Shown here: positions 44,370-56,500 of the stretch, piece after piece
How the letters are laid out: the number at the start of each line of letters is the position of its first letter
Position numbering within the stretch: position 1 is the stretch's first letter
Assembly (NCBI GenBank): GCA_026214975.1
Contig: CM047810.1
Location: forward strand, 42,428,113-42,492,112
Direction: 5' to 3'
DNA length: 64,000 bases
Source: Gentiana macrophylla
Taxonomy: Eukaryota; Streptophyta; Magnoliopsida; Gentianales; Gentianaceae
The notes under the pieces: generated by a model
Database searches by the model: none
Told to the model about the DNA's origin: nothing
What the model saw: only the letters and a program-made list of their open reading frames with translations
Position numbers and translations under genes: made by a program

Positions 44370-46368
44370 CGAGATATATATGTATATATTTAAGGAGGAA
44401 AATCAGATTTTTATGATAAAGGAAGATAATAAGATCTTTATCTTTTTTTGATTTGATAAATCTGATTTTTTATTATAAAGGAAGATAATAAGATCTTTAT
44501 CTTTTTTTTTTTGATAAATCTGATTTTTTTCATAAATGAAGATAGTAAGATCTTTATCCTTTTTTTGGGATTTGTTATTTAAGGAAAATAAATCCCCACA
44601 ATTCTCATAACCTAATAGAAATCAGATTTCTCCACCTCCTAAATTGTGCTCTGCGTGTGTGGGAAAGAAATTAGGGCTGAGGGATTTTTCATCAATTGCT
44701 AAGTCGATACTCAACGGTTCTCAGATCAGAGTAGAGCGCCGGAATCGTTGTGAAGAAGGCAACGTTTTGATTGCAGAAAGTTGAAACTTTGATAAGAGAA
44801 AGATCGGTTTTAGCTGTTGTTTTTCTGAGTTTTTGCTGTTGAAATAAGCTTGCTAAAGGTAAGAAGCTCTTCCTACAATCTAATTGTGGTTTATAGTAGA
44901 ATAGATCATGTTTTGGATGCATATTGTGTCAAGTTTTAATCTTAGATGATGTTTAAGGATTAAGTTTTGTTTCGGATCTTAAATGACATGTTTTTCTACT
45001 GTTTTTCTGCTATAATTCATGTGCAAGATGTTTTGAAAACGAGTAGAGATCGTTAAGGGTTGAAAAACAGGTTTTAGGGCTTTTTCTGCGTAGGATGCGT
45101 ACGCATTGGCTAGCAATGCGCACGCATTCATGATACAGGATTGCTTAGAATAAGTGTAGCAGGTTCAATGTGTACGCATTCCAGAGTAATGCGCACGCAT
45201 TGCCCCAGTTTTCTATGTAATGTTCTTTTAAGCTATGTTTTGAATTTTAAACCTTAATTCATGATTAAATGACATTACTTAAATATGAACAAGCCCCGAT
45301 TGAGTTTCTGATTCGTTCAGTTAAAACACCGAATGTACTCTTAAAGGGAGTTGAAGTTCGGATCTGTCGGGAGGCCATGAAAGGGCTTGTGCTTTGATGA
45401 ACTATGGTTCATCAATGTCTGTGTATTGATAGGATGTGATGTCTAGTTGTCTAAGTTAGGGAGTAGAGCTGATAAGGTGAGTATTATTCTGAAAACACTT
45501 AGGTGACTAGTTAATTCACATTAATAATTACATAAGTGTAGTAAAAGCTAAAACGTCATCTATTCTTGGTTAGGCACTGATTCAAATTGGCGATGTGATA
45601 CGTTCATAAAAGGTGGACAACGCTACTGGCTCAAAAGGCTGAAGGGTAGTGGAGGAAATCCATCGAACGTATATGCATACCCGGGAGAACCCAGGACTAC
45701 CGGTGCTAATCACCGTAGTTGGCAAGTATATCTCGTGGTGGAATTTTCACCGTGCATTGTCTCCTTGAGTATTGATGTAACAAAGATAAGCCAAGTTAGA
45801 AACGTATAGTCACGACGTGTCGATGGGCATGTAGTGAACCCTAGATCGAGTCGGTCTCAGTAAGGCAAATCTTTTAATAATAAACCTTAATTATATTGTA
45901 GCTTCTACTTCTTACTTTGTACATTGTACTTACCTCAAATGCATGTTTATTTATGTGTTTGGTGGAGAGAAGACGAACAGGTAAATGATGAGTTCAAGGA
46001 GGACTTTGATGACGACGTTTGAGGACGCCGGACTGGAAGACCTTGTTTATTATTTGTTTATTTAAGTTTATTTCATAGATTTGGGTTATTGGAACTAGTA
46101 GTTTACTTTTAGTACTTTGGAATTCGTACAATTTTGGATTCGTTGGTTTCGTTTCGGATGTAATAACTTTACATTTCCTTCTCTAGTTCCTGAACTTCTA
46201 TTCTGAGATGGTTGAAAAAAAAATAACCCGAGTCCTTTTAGCTCCCGTTTGCTTTTATTTGATACGACGTAGTAGAGGCTTACGTGTAATGTTATTTATT
46301 TAATATTATGCGTGCCAAACGTTTCGATTTCCGGATAAGGACTCGGTGTCCGGGAACGGGGCGTTACA
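44204..46368 (+). repeat. 5' LTR of the Tekay element (2165 bp)
   Basis: It begins TGTAATATTCTG and ends GGGGCGTTACA. It has a (TA)n tract at 44305-44367, three repeats of about 60 bp around AAGGAAGATAATAAGATC (44398-44560) and a TATA-like TATTTAAG at 44576-44583. Open frames inside it also occur in the other LTR and are not genes. Confidence 0.93.
45095..45201 (+). promoter_or_regulatory. Four near-palindromes ATGCG(T/C)ACGCAT in the Tekay LTR
   Basis: ATGCGTACGCAT (45095-45106, perfect), AATGCGCACGCATT (45115-45128), AATGTGTACGCATT (45167-45180) and AATGCGCACGCATT (45188-45201). All four are conserved at 52385-52491 in the other LTR. They lie about 510 bp downstream of the TATA-like box. 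Their function is unknown; they may be binding sites for a dimeric factor. Confidence 0.5.
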
Positions 46369-46370
46369 GT

Positions 46371-46382
46371 TGGTATCAGAGC
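46371..46382 (+). other. Primer-binding site of the Tekay element (initiator Met)
   Basis: TGGTATCAGAGC lies two bases after the 5' LTR. It is the standard complement of initiator tRNA-Met used by chromoviruses. Confidence 0.9.
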
Positions 46383-46466
46383 GAAGCGTCTTTTTGGATT
46401 TCTTTCTATTAAGATAAGTTTTCTTTAGACCTCTTAGTAACTTTTTGGTTCTCTGCGATCATCAGG

Positions 46467-47991
46467 GTGGTGTTCACGAGAACAGGAGCGGGTGCAGAAG
46501 CTTCAGGGGTACGTCAAAAGAGTCATACACCAGTTGTTAGAGGCGCTTTCGTGAGGCAGAATCCTTCACCTTATCCGAGCCCCACCCACCCCCTCATACT
46601 GCAACCCCTACTCCACGATCTCAGCGGAGTTTGTCACCGCGACCTCATTAGGAGCAACACCCATAATGGCATGTGGGAAGTTCGGTTCAGTTTTCCTTGG
46701 TAAGTGACGTTCCAGCGGGTTTAGTACCGCCAACAGTAAGTTACCCTCCACCAAGGTACAACTACATTTATGGAGAGCCTGGAGAAGCACCGGTACGTGT
46801 CACCATGATAGGGGACATTCCACCCGTCTACGTACCCCCAGCAACCAGTATCTATCCCCCACCAGTGATCCACCCTCCTCCACCAGTGTTTTCTCATCAG
46901 CAGCATCAGACCTTTTACCCTCCTCCAGTTGGTCACACTCCTCGACCTACAGTACCACATTTACCCCGTTTTGACCATCAACAAGGTCTTGGTTACCCAC
47001 CCTACGGTTTCCATCAACCCCAGTTTCAACAGCAGGAAATACCCTATGGATACCCTCAGTTTATCCACAAGCCCCACCAGTTAGACCGGCACTTGAGCAA
47101 GCACCACCGATTGACTGGTATACAAGATTGAGAATGAATCGGGTTGAAAACTTCTATGGGAATGTATAACATTCAAAGGCTGAAGAATGGTTAAGAAGTT
47201 TCGAAAAGGCTTGCAGGAATATACATGTTCCTGAATCTGAGATGGCCCATTTGGCAGTTAGTTTCCTTTTGGGCGGAGCTGAAGCTTGGATTGATGCTAT
47301 AAAAAGTTGTAATGGCAAGGTAACGGATTGGGAAGGCTTCAAAGTGATGTTTTACAACGAGTATTTTCCGAAAGTCAGGCAGCAGACATGGCAAGCCGCC
47401 TTAAAGCTTAAGCAGGGCAACTTTATGACAGTATCTCAGTACACCAACAAGTTTAACGAGCTGGGAAGATTCTACCCCGAGCTGATGAAGGTTGAAAAGA
47501 GAAATATGGCTCTTTACAAGGAAGGCCTAGCCTATCAGATACAGTCCGGTATGTTGGGTTTCACATCTAAGAATATGGCTGTGTTGTGGAATAAAGCCTT
47601 AGAGGTGGAGACATTCAGAAAGAATGCCACAGTTGTTATAGGGAATAAGAGGAATTTTTGCACGAGTCAAGGTATTAACCGGGGAGCACCCCAACAGAAT
47701 CTCAAGAAGACAACAGCCCCTGCAACAAGTAAACCTTCAACCGGAGCACCAGTTTGCTCTAAGGGCAATAGGAATCACTCAGGTGAGTGTAAGGCTAACA
47801 CGGGTGGCTACTACTACTGCGGAGATCTAGGGCACTTTGCTATGATGTGTCCAACAAAGGGGAGCTCGAATATTCTGAGGCAAGGAAATGGAAAAGGTGG
47901 CCCAAGTCGCCCAGTTCGAGTTTTTGCAGTGGATGCTGAGATGGATGAACCAGACGATAACGTTATTTCATGTACCTTTTGTTTATTTTAA
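46467..47991 (+). pseudogene. Tekay gag
   Basis: The N-terminus is split by frameshifts (near 46690 and 47130). It starts with an Arg/Ala-rich region, then a long Pro/Tyr/Gln-rich segment with PPP repeats (46673-47131). The capsid domain follows: AEEWLRSFEKACRNIHVPES, FLLGGAEAWIDAIKSC, WEGFKVMFYNEYFPKVRQQ and KQGNFMTVSQYTNKFNELGR, the Retrotrans_gag signature. The zinc knuckle is YYYCGDLGHFAMMC (about 47805-47850), preceded by a degenerate first knuckle (CSKGNRNHSGEC). The last open frame ends at 47991. Gag would form the particle that packages element RNA. Confidence 0.85.
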
Positions 47992-48086
47992 TTTATTAGA
48001 GTACTTTATAGCACGATTTAAATCATGTTGTATTGTATTTAAATAAATTAATTCACATCCTAGGTACAATAATTCTAGAAAACTTA

Positions 48087-48629
48087 GCAGTTATGGCATT
48101 GTTTGATACGGGAGCGTCTAACACCTTTGTGTCAACTAAGGTAGCTAAGAAGCTTAACTTACCAATGGAACCTTTAAGAAACACTTTGAAGATAACAACA
48201 CCTTTAGGAAAAGTGACTAAGGTAACCAAGTTGATAACTCAGGTAGAGGTTCGATTTGGAAAGTATTGTTGCATGAGTGATTTGACGGTTTTGGACTTTT
48301 TGGATTTTGATGTGATTCTTGGAATAGATTGGCTATCCGAGAATTTTGTCCACTTGGATTGTAGAGAAAAGAGAGTGACCTTTAAGATACCCGGGAAATC
48401 AGATAAGACTTATCAGGGTAACACTTACAAGCCTAGTAGGAAGCGTCACCCTATAATTTCAGCATTTAAGGCTATAAGAGCTTGTCAGAAGGGTTGTGAA
48501 GGCTACTTGTTGTACGCAGTGGATGTGGAACAAGTGAAGCCTAAGTTAGAGGAAACCCCTATAGTCAAGGAATACCCAGAGGTGTTTCCAGAAGAGTTAC
48601 CGGGAAACATGCCTGATAGAGAAATTTAA
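48087..48629 (+). pseudogene. Tekay aspartic protease
   Basis: The frame contains VMALFDTGASNTFVSTKVAK with the catalytic DTGA intact. DVILGIDWLSENFVHLDC is the C-terminal flap/ILG block of Gypsy proteases. It then runs into the start of RT (PIVKEYPEVFPEELPGNMPD, the usual EYPDVFPEELPGLPP block). A TAA at 48627-48629 stops it just before the RT fingers. It would process Gag-Pol. The nearest ATG in frame (about 48093) is internal to the polyprotein. Confidence 0.85.
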
Positions 48630-49500
48630 TTTGAGATCAAGTTGATGCCAGGAGCGGCACCAGTTGTTAAGGCACCCTATAGAATGACACCGGCTGAATT
48701 GAAAGAGTTGAAATCTCAACTTAAGATATGCTCGAGAGGAACATAATTCAGCCTAGTGCCTCGCCTTGGGGAGCCCCAGTGTTGTTTGTTAAGAAGAAAG
48801 ATGGTAGCGTGAGGATGTGCATAGATTACAGAGTGCTAAACAATCTGACCATCAAGAATAAGTACCCTTTTCCAAGGATTGATGATTTGTTTAACTAGTT
48901 GCAAGGCAAGAGAGTATTTTCCAAGATTTATCTTAGGTCCGGATATCACCAGTTGAAGATCAAAGTGGCTGATATACCGAAGACGGCGTTTAGTACGAGG
49001 TATGGACATTATGAGTTCTTAGTTATGCCTTTTGGACTCACCAATGCTCCATCTGCATTTATGGATTTAATGCAGCGTGTTTTCATGCCATACTTGGATA
49101 AGTTTGTGATAGTGTTCATAGATGTCATCCTTGTATACTCTAAGGATGAGAAGGAACATGAAGAACACTTAAGGATAGTGTTGGATACATTAAAGAAGAA
49201 CCAGTTGTATGCTAAGTTCTCGAAGTGCGACTTTTGGTTGGATCAAGTGAGTTTCTTGGGTCATGTCATTTCTGGAGATGGCATTAAGGTTGATCCGGTA
49301 AAGATTGAAGCAGTTGAGAAGTGGTCCAGACCAACTACCATTTCAGAGATTAGAAGTTTTCTCGGTTTGGCTGGCTATTATAGGAAGTTTGTACAAGACA
49401 TCTCAAAGATAGCTACACCACTTACCCGGCTCACTCAAAAGGATGTGAAGTTTGAGTGGACCAGTGAGTGTGAAGATGCTTTTCAGATGTTGAAAAGAGG
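48630..49500 (+). pseudogene. Tekay reverse transcriptase with both catalytic motifs altered
   Basis: After the stop and a frameshift (near 48722) the segments [40 protein letters not shown] and [20 protein letters not shown] are recognisable. A TAG at 48896-48898 follows. Motif A reads [12 protein letters not shown], where chromoviruses have FSKIDLRSGYHQ, so the first catalytic Asp is Tyr (48929-48931). The FIDD box reads [10 protein letters not shown] (Val codon 49124-49126). Either change should abolish polymerisation. [20 protein letters not shown] and [17 protein letters not shown] are otherwise well kept. A stop at 49501 separates it from RNase H. Confidence 0.88.
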
Positions 49501-49960
49501 TTGACTACAGCCCCAGTTTTGGCAGTTCCAGAGATCTTTGATAATTATGACGTTTACATGGATGCTTCGGGACAAGGTTTAGGTTGTGTGTTGATGCAGG
49601 GAGGGAAGGTAATTGCTTATGCATCCCGACAGTTGAAGGTGCATGAGAAGAATTACCCAACCCACGACTTGGAGTTAGCAGCGGTTGTGTTTGCCTTGAA
49701 GATTTGGAGGCACTACATGTATGGAGTTAAGGCCAGGATCTTCACCGATCACAAGAGTTTGAAGTATTTCTTTACCCAGGAAAACCTGAATATGAGACAA
49801 AGGAGATGGCTGGAGTTTGTAAAGGATTAGGACTTGGAGATTCAGTATCATCCGGGTAAAGCAAATGTAGTGGTTGATGCCTTGAGCAGAAAACCAGTGT
49901 TTGCGGTTTCAAGCGTTGAAGGTGTTGTAGAAAGGTTAGATGAGCTAAGAATCTGAAGCT
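49501..49960 (+). pseudogene. Tekay RNase H
   Basis: This continues RT one frame away. It shows [55 protein letters not shown] and [12 protein letters not shown]. The active-site Asp, Glu and Asp positions of Gypsy RNase H are present. A TAG (49828-49830) splits it from IQYHPGKANVVVDALSRK, and a TGA near 49958 ends the segment. The normal ADALSRK box is changed to VDALSRK. It would remove the RNA strand during reverse transcription. Confidence 0.85.
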
Positions 49961-49986
49961 TTGATCAGATTGAAGACCAACAGTTT

Positions 49987-51260
49987 GTGGCACCGTTGTT
50001 AGCAAGGTCTGAGTTGATGGATGACATTCGGGAAAAGCAAGATGAAGACCTAGTTTTTGCTGACTTGAAGCGAGTTGTAAGGGAAAATACTACGGTTGGA
50101 TATGTGTTAGAAAAGAACAGGAATCTTTGGTATCAGGATCATTTATGTGTACCTAATGTGGGTGATTTAAGAAAGAGAGACATGGAAGAGGTGCATTGGA
50201 TTGCTTTTGCGGTTCATCCGGGAGCTACTAAAATGTACAAAGACTTGAAGGAAAGGTTTTGGTGGCCCTCGATGAAACTGGAGATAGCCAAGTTCGTTGT
50301 AGAGTGTGATACTTGCCAGAAGGTTAAAGCAGAACATATAAGACCGGGAGGAATGCTTAAGCCATTGGATATCCCGGAATGGAAGTGGGATAAGATCAGT
50401 ATGGACTTTATCACCGGTTTACCTAAGACGAGAGGCGGTAATGATGCAATTTGGGTGATTGTGGATAGATTGACCAAATCCCCTCATTTCTTACCATATA
50501 AGGTCGATATGCCCTTGAAGAAAATGATGACACTATACTTGGATAATATAGTGAAGTTACACGGAGTACCAATCTTCATAGTTTTGGATCGTGATTCGAG
50601 GTTCGTTAGTCGGTTTTGGAAAAGTTTACAAGCAGCTTTTGGAACCAAGTTGGATTTGAGTACGGCCTTTCATCCTCAGACAGATGGACAATCTGAGAGA
50701 ACCATCCAAATACTTGAAGATATGTTGAGAGCTTGTGTGTTGGAAGTAGGTGGATCATGGGATGATTACCTACCGGTAGCGGAGTTTGCTTACAACAACA
50801 GTTATCATGCAAGTATTAGCATGCCACTGTTTGAAGCATTGTATGGAAGAAGATGTCAAACGCCGCTGTTTTGGGATAAAGTCGGTGAAAGACAAATCAC
50901 CGGGCCGGAATTGGTTGAGCAAGCTAAAGAAAGGGTTCTTCTGTCAAGAAGAATCTGAAGGCGGCTCAAGATAGACAGAAGAGTTGGGCAGATGTTAGAA
51001 GGAGACATCTTGAGTTTGAAGTTGGTGAAAGAGTGCATCTACGAGCTTCACCAATAAAGGGAGTGAAACGTTTTGGACATAAGGGAAAGCTAAGCCCGAG
51101 GTATGTTGGACCTTTTGAGATTCTAGAAAGAATTGGACCGTTGGCTTACAAACTCAAGTTACCAGAATCGATCTCGAGAGTCCACAACGTGTTTCATGTC
51201 TCAATGTTAAAGAAGTGTTTGACCAAGACGGATATTGAGACTACTTTGTTGAACCGGAGG
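49987..51260 (+). pseudogene. Tekay integrase with chromodomain remnant
   Basis: The zinc-binding region shows VHWIAFAVHPGATKMYKDL and ECDTCQKVKAEH. The core shows WDKISMDFITGLPKTRGGND (first Asp), VLDRDSRFVSRFW (second Asp) and PQTDGQSERTIQILEDML (catalytic Glu). NNSYHASISMPLFEALYGRR is also typical. A frameshift near 50945 is followed by GVKRFGHKGKLSPRYVGPFE and LPESISRVHNVFHVSMLKKC, the integrase C-terminus before a chromodomain. The remnant of the latter (about 51290-51420) includes IKRRLIPLVLVQWSNHS and DEATWEVEGDM in different frames. A chromodomain would steer integration to particular chromatin. The core Asp and Glu residues are intact although the ORF is not. Confidence 0.88.
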
Positions 51261-51479
51261 TTCTCGGGATAATCTTTAAATGCGATGAGACACCGACCAG
51301 AAATTTTGGACCGGAAGGAAAAGATGATTAAGAGACGGTTGATTCCTTTAGTTCTCGTGCAATGGAGCAATCATTCACGGATGAAGCTACTTGGGAAGTT
51401 GAGGGCGATATGATCAGCGAGTTCCCAGATTTTATGGACTTACCAGGTATGTTGTATGTTTCGAGGATGAAACTCCTTT

Positions 51480-51492
51480 AAAGGGGGAAGAA
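51480..51492 (+). other. Polypurine tract of the Tekay element
   Basis: AAAGGGGGAAGAA directly before the 3' LTR start TGTAATATTCCG. Confidence 0.85.
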
Positions 51493-51586
51493 TGTAATAT
51501 TCCGATTTTCGGGAGAGGGCCGACTTGTCATTTTGCGAAAATGAAATATTGGGTTCGGTTCCTTTTATTCGAGTTTAAGTATTTGT

Positions 51587-51668
<82 letters not shown>

Positions 51669-53580
51669 GGTATATATTTAAGGAGGAATCTGATTTTTAT
51701 GATAAAGGAAGATAATAAGATCTTTATCTTTTTTTTGATTTGATAAATTTGATTTTTTATGATAAAGGAAGATAATAAGATCTTTATCATTTTTTTGATT
51801 TGATAAATCTGATTTTTTATGATAAAGGAAGATAATAAGATCTTTATCCTTTTTTGGGATTTGTTATTTAAGGAAAATAAATCTCCACAATTCTCATAAC
51901 CTAATAGAAATCAGATTTCTCCACTTCCTAAATTGTGCTCTGCGTGTGTGGGCAAGAAATTAGGGCTGAGGGATGTTTCATCAATTGCTAAGTCGATTCT
52001 CAACGGTTCTCAGATCAGAGTAGAGCGCCGGAATCGTTGTGAAGAAGGCAACGTTTTGATTGCAGAAAGTTGAAGCTTTGATAAGAGAAAGATCAGTTTT
52101 AGCTGCTGTTTTTCTGAGTTTTTGCTGTTGGAATAAGCTTGCTAAAGGTAAGAAGCTCTTCCTACAATCTAATTGTGGTTTAGAGTAGAATAAATCATGT
52201 TTTGGATGCATATTGTATCAAGTTTTAAGCATAGATGATGTTTAAGGATTAAGTTTTGTTTCGGATCTTAAAAGACATGTTTTTCTACTTTTTTTCTTGC
52301 TATAATTCATGTGCAAGATGTTTTGAAAACGAGTAGAGATCGTTAAGGGTTGAAAAACATGCTTTAGGGCTTTTTCTGCGTAGGATGCGTACGCATTGGC
52401 TAGCAATGCGCACGCATTCCTGATACAGGATTTCTTAGAATAAGTGAAGCAGGTTCAATGTGTACGCATTCCAGAGTAATGCGCACGCATTGCCCCAGTT
52501 TTCTATGTAATGTTGTTTTAAGCTATGTTTTGAATTTTAGACCTTAATTCATGATTAAATGACATTAATTAAATATGAACAAGCCCCGGTTGAGTTTCTG
52601 ATTCGTTCAGTTAAAACACCGAATGTACTCTTAAAGGGAGTTGAAGTTCGGATCCGTCGGGAAGGCATGAAAGGGCTTGTGCTTTGAAGAACTAGGGTTC
52701 ATCAATGTCTGTGTAATTGATAGGATGTGATGTCTAGTTCTCTAAGTGAGGGAGTAGAGCTGATAAGGTGAGTATTATTCTGAAAACACTTAGGTGACTA
52801 GTTAATTCACATTAATAATTACATAAGTGTAGTAAAAGCTAAAACGTCATCTATTCTTGGTTAGGCACTGATTCAAATCGGCGATGTGATATGTTCATAA
52901 AAGGTGGACAACGCTACTGGCTCAAAAGGCTGAAGGGTAGTGGAGGAAATCCATTGAACGTATATGCATACTGGGGAGATCCCGGCACTACCGGTGCTAA
53001 TCACCGTAGTTGGCAAGTATATCTCGTGGTGGAATTTTCACCATTCATTGTGTCCTTGAGTAATGATGTAACAAAGATAAGCTAAGTTAGAAACGTATAG
53101 TCACGACGTGTCGATGGGCATGTAGTGAACCCTAGATCGAGTCGGTCTCAGTAAGGCAAATCTTTTAATAATAAACCTTAATTTATTGTAGCTTCTACTT
53201 CTTACTTTGTACATTGTACTTACCTCAAATGCATGTTTATTTATGTGTTTTGGGGAGAGAAGACGAACAGGTAAATGATGAGTTCGAGGAGGATTTTGAT
53301 GACGACATTTGAGGACGCCGGACTTGAAGTCCTTGTTTATTATTTGTTTATTTAAGTTTATTTCATAGATTTGGGTTATTGGAACTAGTAGTTTAATTTT
53401 AGTACTTTGGAATTCGTACAATTTTGGAATCGTTGGTTTCGTTTCGGATGTAATAACTTTACATTTCCTTCTCTAGTTCCCGAACTTCTATTCTGAGATG
53501 GTTGAAAAAAAAAATTACCCGAGTCTTTTTAGTTTCCGTTTGCTTTTATTTGATACGACGTAGTAGAGGCTTACGTGTAA

Positions 53581-56500
53581 CAGGGACGGAACTGATGTAT
53601 GGGCTGGGGGGAGGGGGAGGGGGCTAAGCCCACCCAGCAATTTTTTTTTTTAATATGCAGCCCATAATTAAACTCAGCCCACTCTAAATATTTTTTTTCT
53701 TCTTAATTTCTCCCCTTCCTCTTACCGTTTAATACATTATTCAATAAAAAAAGGAAAGAAAAGTTGAATACTACGTACATTATTGAATCAAAAATTAAAA
53801 TTAAAAAAAAAAGTGAAACGATTAGGAAAAGTAAAGGAACCAGAACGGACTACAGACGGACGCTACAGAGCAATTCGCCAATTGCCCAATTCCATTTAGG
53901 GCAAAACCAATCTTGAATCTTCTTCATCTTCTTGACTAAAAACATTCTAATATGATTTAATTAGACTATGAACCGGTGGTAATTGTAAAAGAATTCATCC
54001 AATTCATTGTCTTTTCTGTAGCAACTATTGTTATTTCCCACTTCCCAGGTACATTTGAACTTTCTTTAATCCTTTTTGTAAGTAAAAAAAAAAAAGGGTT
54101 GCTATATGGATTGTGGGTTTGTGTGAATGTGATTGGTTTTGGATTGTGGGTTTGTGGGATGTTGACTGTTGAGTGAGGTTTATAATAAATGTGTGTTGAC
54201 TGTGTTATTTTTGTGTTTGCAGAGAGGTTGTTGCCGGTTGGGGATAGGATAATAAGGATAATTTGAGATTATGGATAAGGCTTTGGGAATGATAGTGCTA
54301 TAGCTTTTTCAGGTAAATATATTGTTATGTTGACTGTTATAGTGATTACACATAGTTTCATACCGATTTTATATTAATTTTTTTGTTTGGCTGTTTATGG
54401 ATCTTGTATTGTTCTTCTTTTGTTTTTGTATATTTCTTTGTTGGAAGGTGTCTTTTTGTGATGAGAGATAGGCATTGAATCGGTTTATTTTTATAGGGTA
54501 TAAATTATAATGGCACATCAGAAGCGGAAGAAAGAAAAAACTCTTTTTTCATTCTTTCAAAAGTCTCACACATCAACAAGAGACTCACCATCTCCTTCGG
54601 TTCCTCCTTTAGTTCCTATTGAAGACATTTCTTCTCCAATTTCAACCCCACCTCCTTCTAAGTTCCCAAGAGTTGAAAGTGATATAGTATCCCTATCGAA
54701 CTGAATCTTGTGAGGGATCCTGGGATACGTATTCCGGTTTGGCAACATCCTATCAATCAACAAGACAAGATTAGGAGAGCTTATATAAGAATGGGTCCAT
54801 TTCAACCACATCTTCCACAATATCCCTTGTCTAGCTTCGGAAAGCAAAATCGCAGTTTCCAATACAATTGGTTTAAAAAAAATTCATGGCTAGAGTACTC
54901 TCCTTCAAAAAATGCTGCCTTTTGCTTTCCGTGCTTCATTTTTGATGTGAATCCAACACAACATCGTACATTTATTGTTGATGTATTTACAAATTTGAGA
55001 AGGGTCAATGATGGTGATAATTGTAGCTTTTTGAAACATGTGGGTGGTCCTAATTCACCATATAATATTTCTGTGAATTCGGTTCTTGCGTTACAGAATG
55101 TACCTCGACATATTGAAAAGGTATTAAATGCACAAAGTTTGTAGGAAATTCCAATGAATCGTCTACGGCTACAAACAACTATTGAGGGTATTAAATGACT
55201 TACTTTACAAGGTTGTGCTTTAAGAGGTAATGATGAGTCTATGCATTCAATAAACCAAGGCAACTTTCTTGAGATGATAAAGTTTATGGGAAGGCTGAGG
55301 TTAGATATTGGCGCCGTTGTCTTAGAAAATGCTCCTGGAAATGCGAATTTCACCTCACCCAAGATTCAAAAGGAGGTCTTACATATCATTGCTAATAAAG
55401 TAAGAAATAGGATACCCGAGGAAATTGGGGCTGCTAAGTTTTGTTGCTTGGTTGATGAATCCAAGGATTCATCTAATAAAGAACAAATGGCTATTGTTTT
55501 GAGATTTGTGGATGCTTATAGTGTTGTGCAGGAGCGCTTCTTTGATATTATACATGTTACGAATACAACAACGTTAAATATTAAAAAAGAGATATGTGGT
55601 GCTCTTATTCGTGCCAAACTAGATGTTAATGACTTGCGAGGCCAAGGCTATGATGGTGCTAGCAACATGCGTGGTGCATGGAATGGGTTACAAGTGCTTT
55701 TTCTTAGAGATTGTCCATCTGCTTATTATATTCATTGTTTTGCACACCGTTTACAACTAGCATTAGTCGGAGCTACTGAGAAGGAAACTTCCATCTACTT
55801 ATTCTTTTCTAAATTGGCCACAATAGTGAATATTATTAATGCTTCTCCCAAACGTCACAATGAGTTGCAAGCTAATCAAGTTGATGAGATTGCGGATTCT
55901 ATAGCTGCTGGTGAACGTGAGACTGGTAGAGGGGCCAACCAAATTGGTACAAAGGCAAACGTCTTTGAGCGACTCGGTGGAGTTCACATTTTGACTCTAT
56001 TTGTGGTATGATAGATATGTACAAATCTGTCACTATGACACTTGGAAACATTATTGATGAGTTACAATCTCCTTCTGTACGTGGAGAAGCAACTGGTGCA
56101 TTGATCGCGATGCGATCATTTGAATTCATCTTTATCCTGCATACTATGAATAAAATCATGGCGATAACTGATTTGCTTTCTAAAGCTTTGCAGCAGAAAA
56201 ATGCAGATATTTTGAGTGCCATGGATCTGGTCTCTTATACCAAAGATCTTCTTGGATGGTTAAGGGAAGAAGGTTTTGATTCAATGATGGAGAGTGTGAA
56301 AAAAGTTTGCATAGAGAATAATATTCCTATTCCAGACATGAGTGCTCGTTACGTAGATGCTACTGGCCGTTCATGTCAACAAAGAAGTAATATCACGGTT
56401 GAGCATTACTACCATTTTGACATATATAACAGTGCAATTGATTTTCAGCTACATGACTTAAACACCAGATTTAGTGACGAAGCAGTAGAGCTCCTCAAAC

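Noticed and set aside
44692..44922. 76-codon minus-strand frame, also at 51981-52211
   Set aside because: Both copies are the same stretch of Tekay LTR; no independent support for coding.
52891..53085. 64-codon plus-strand frame
   Set aside because: Lies in the Tekay LTR and is broken in the other LTR copy.
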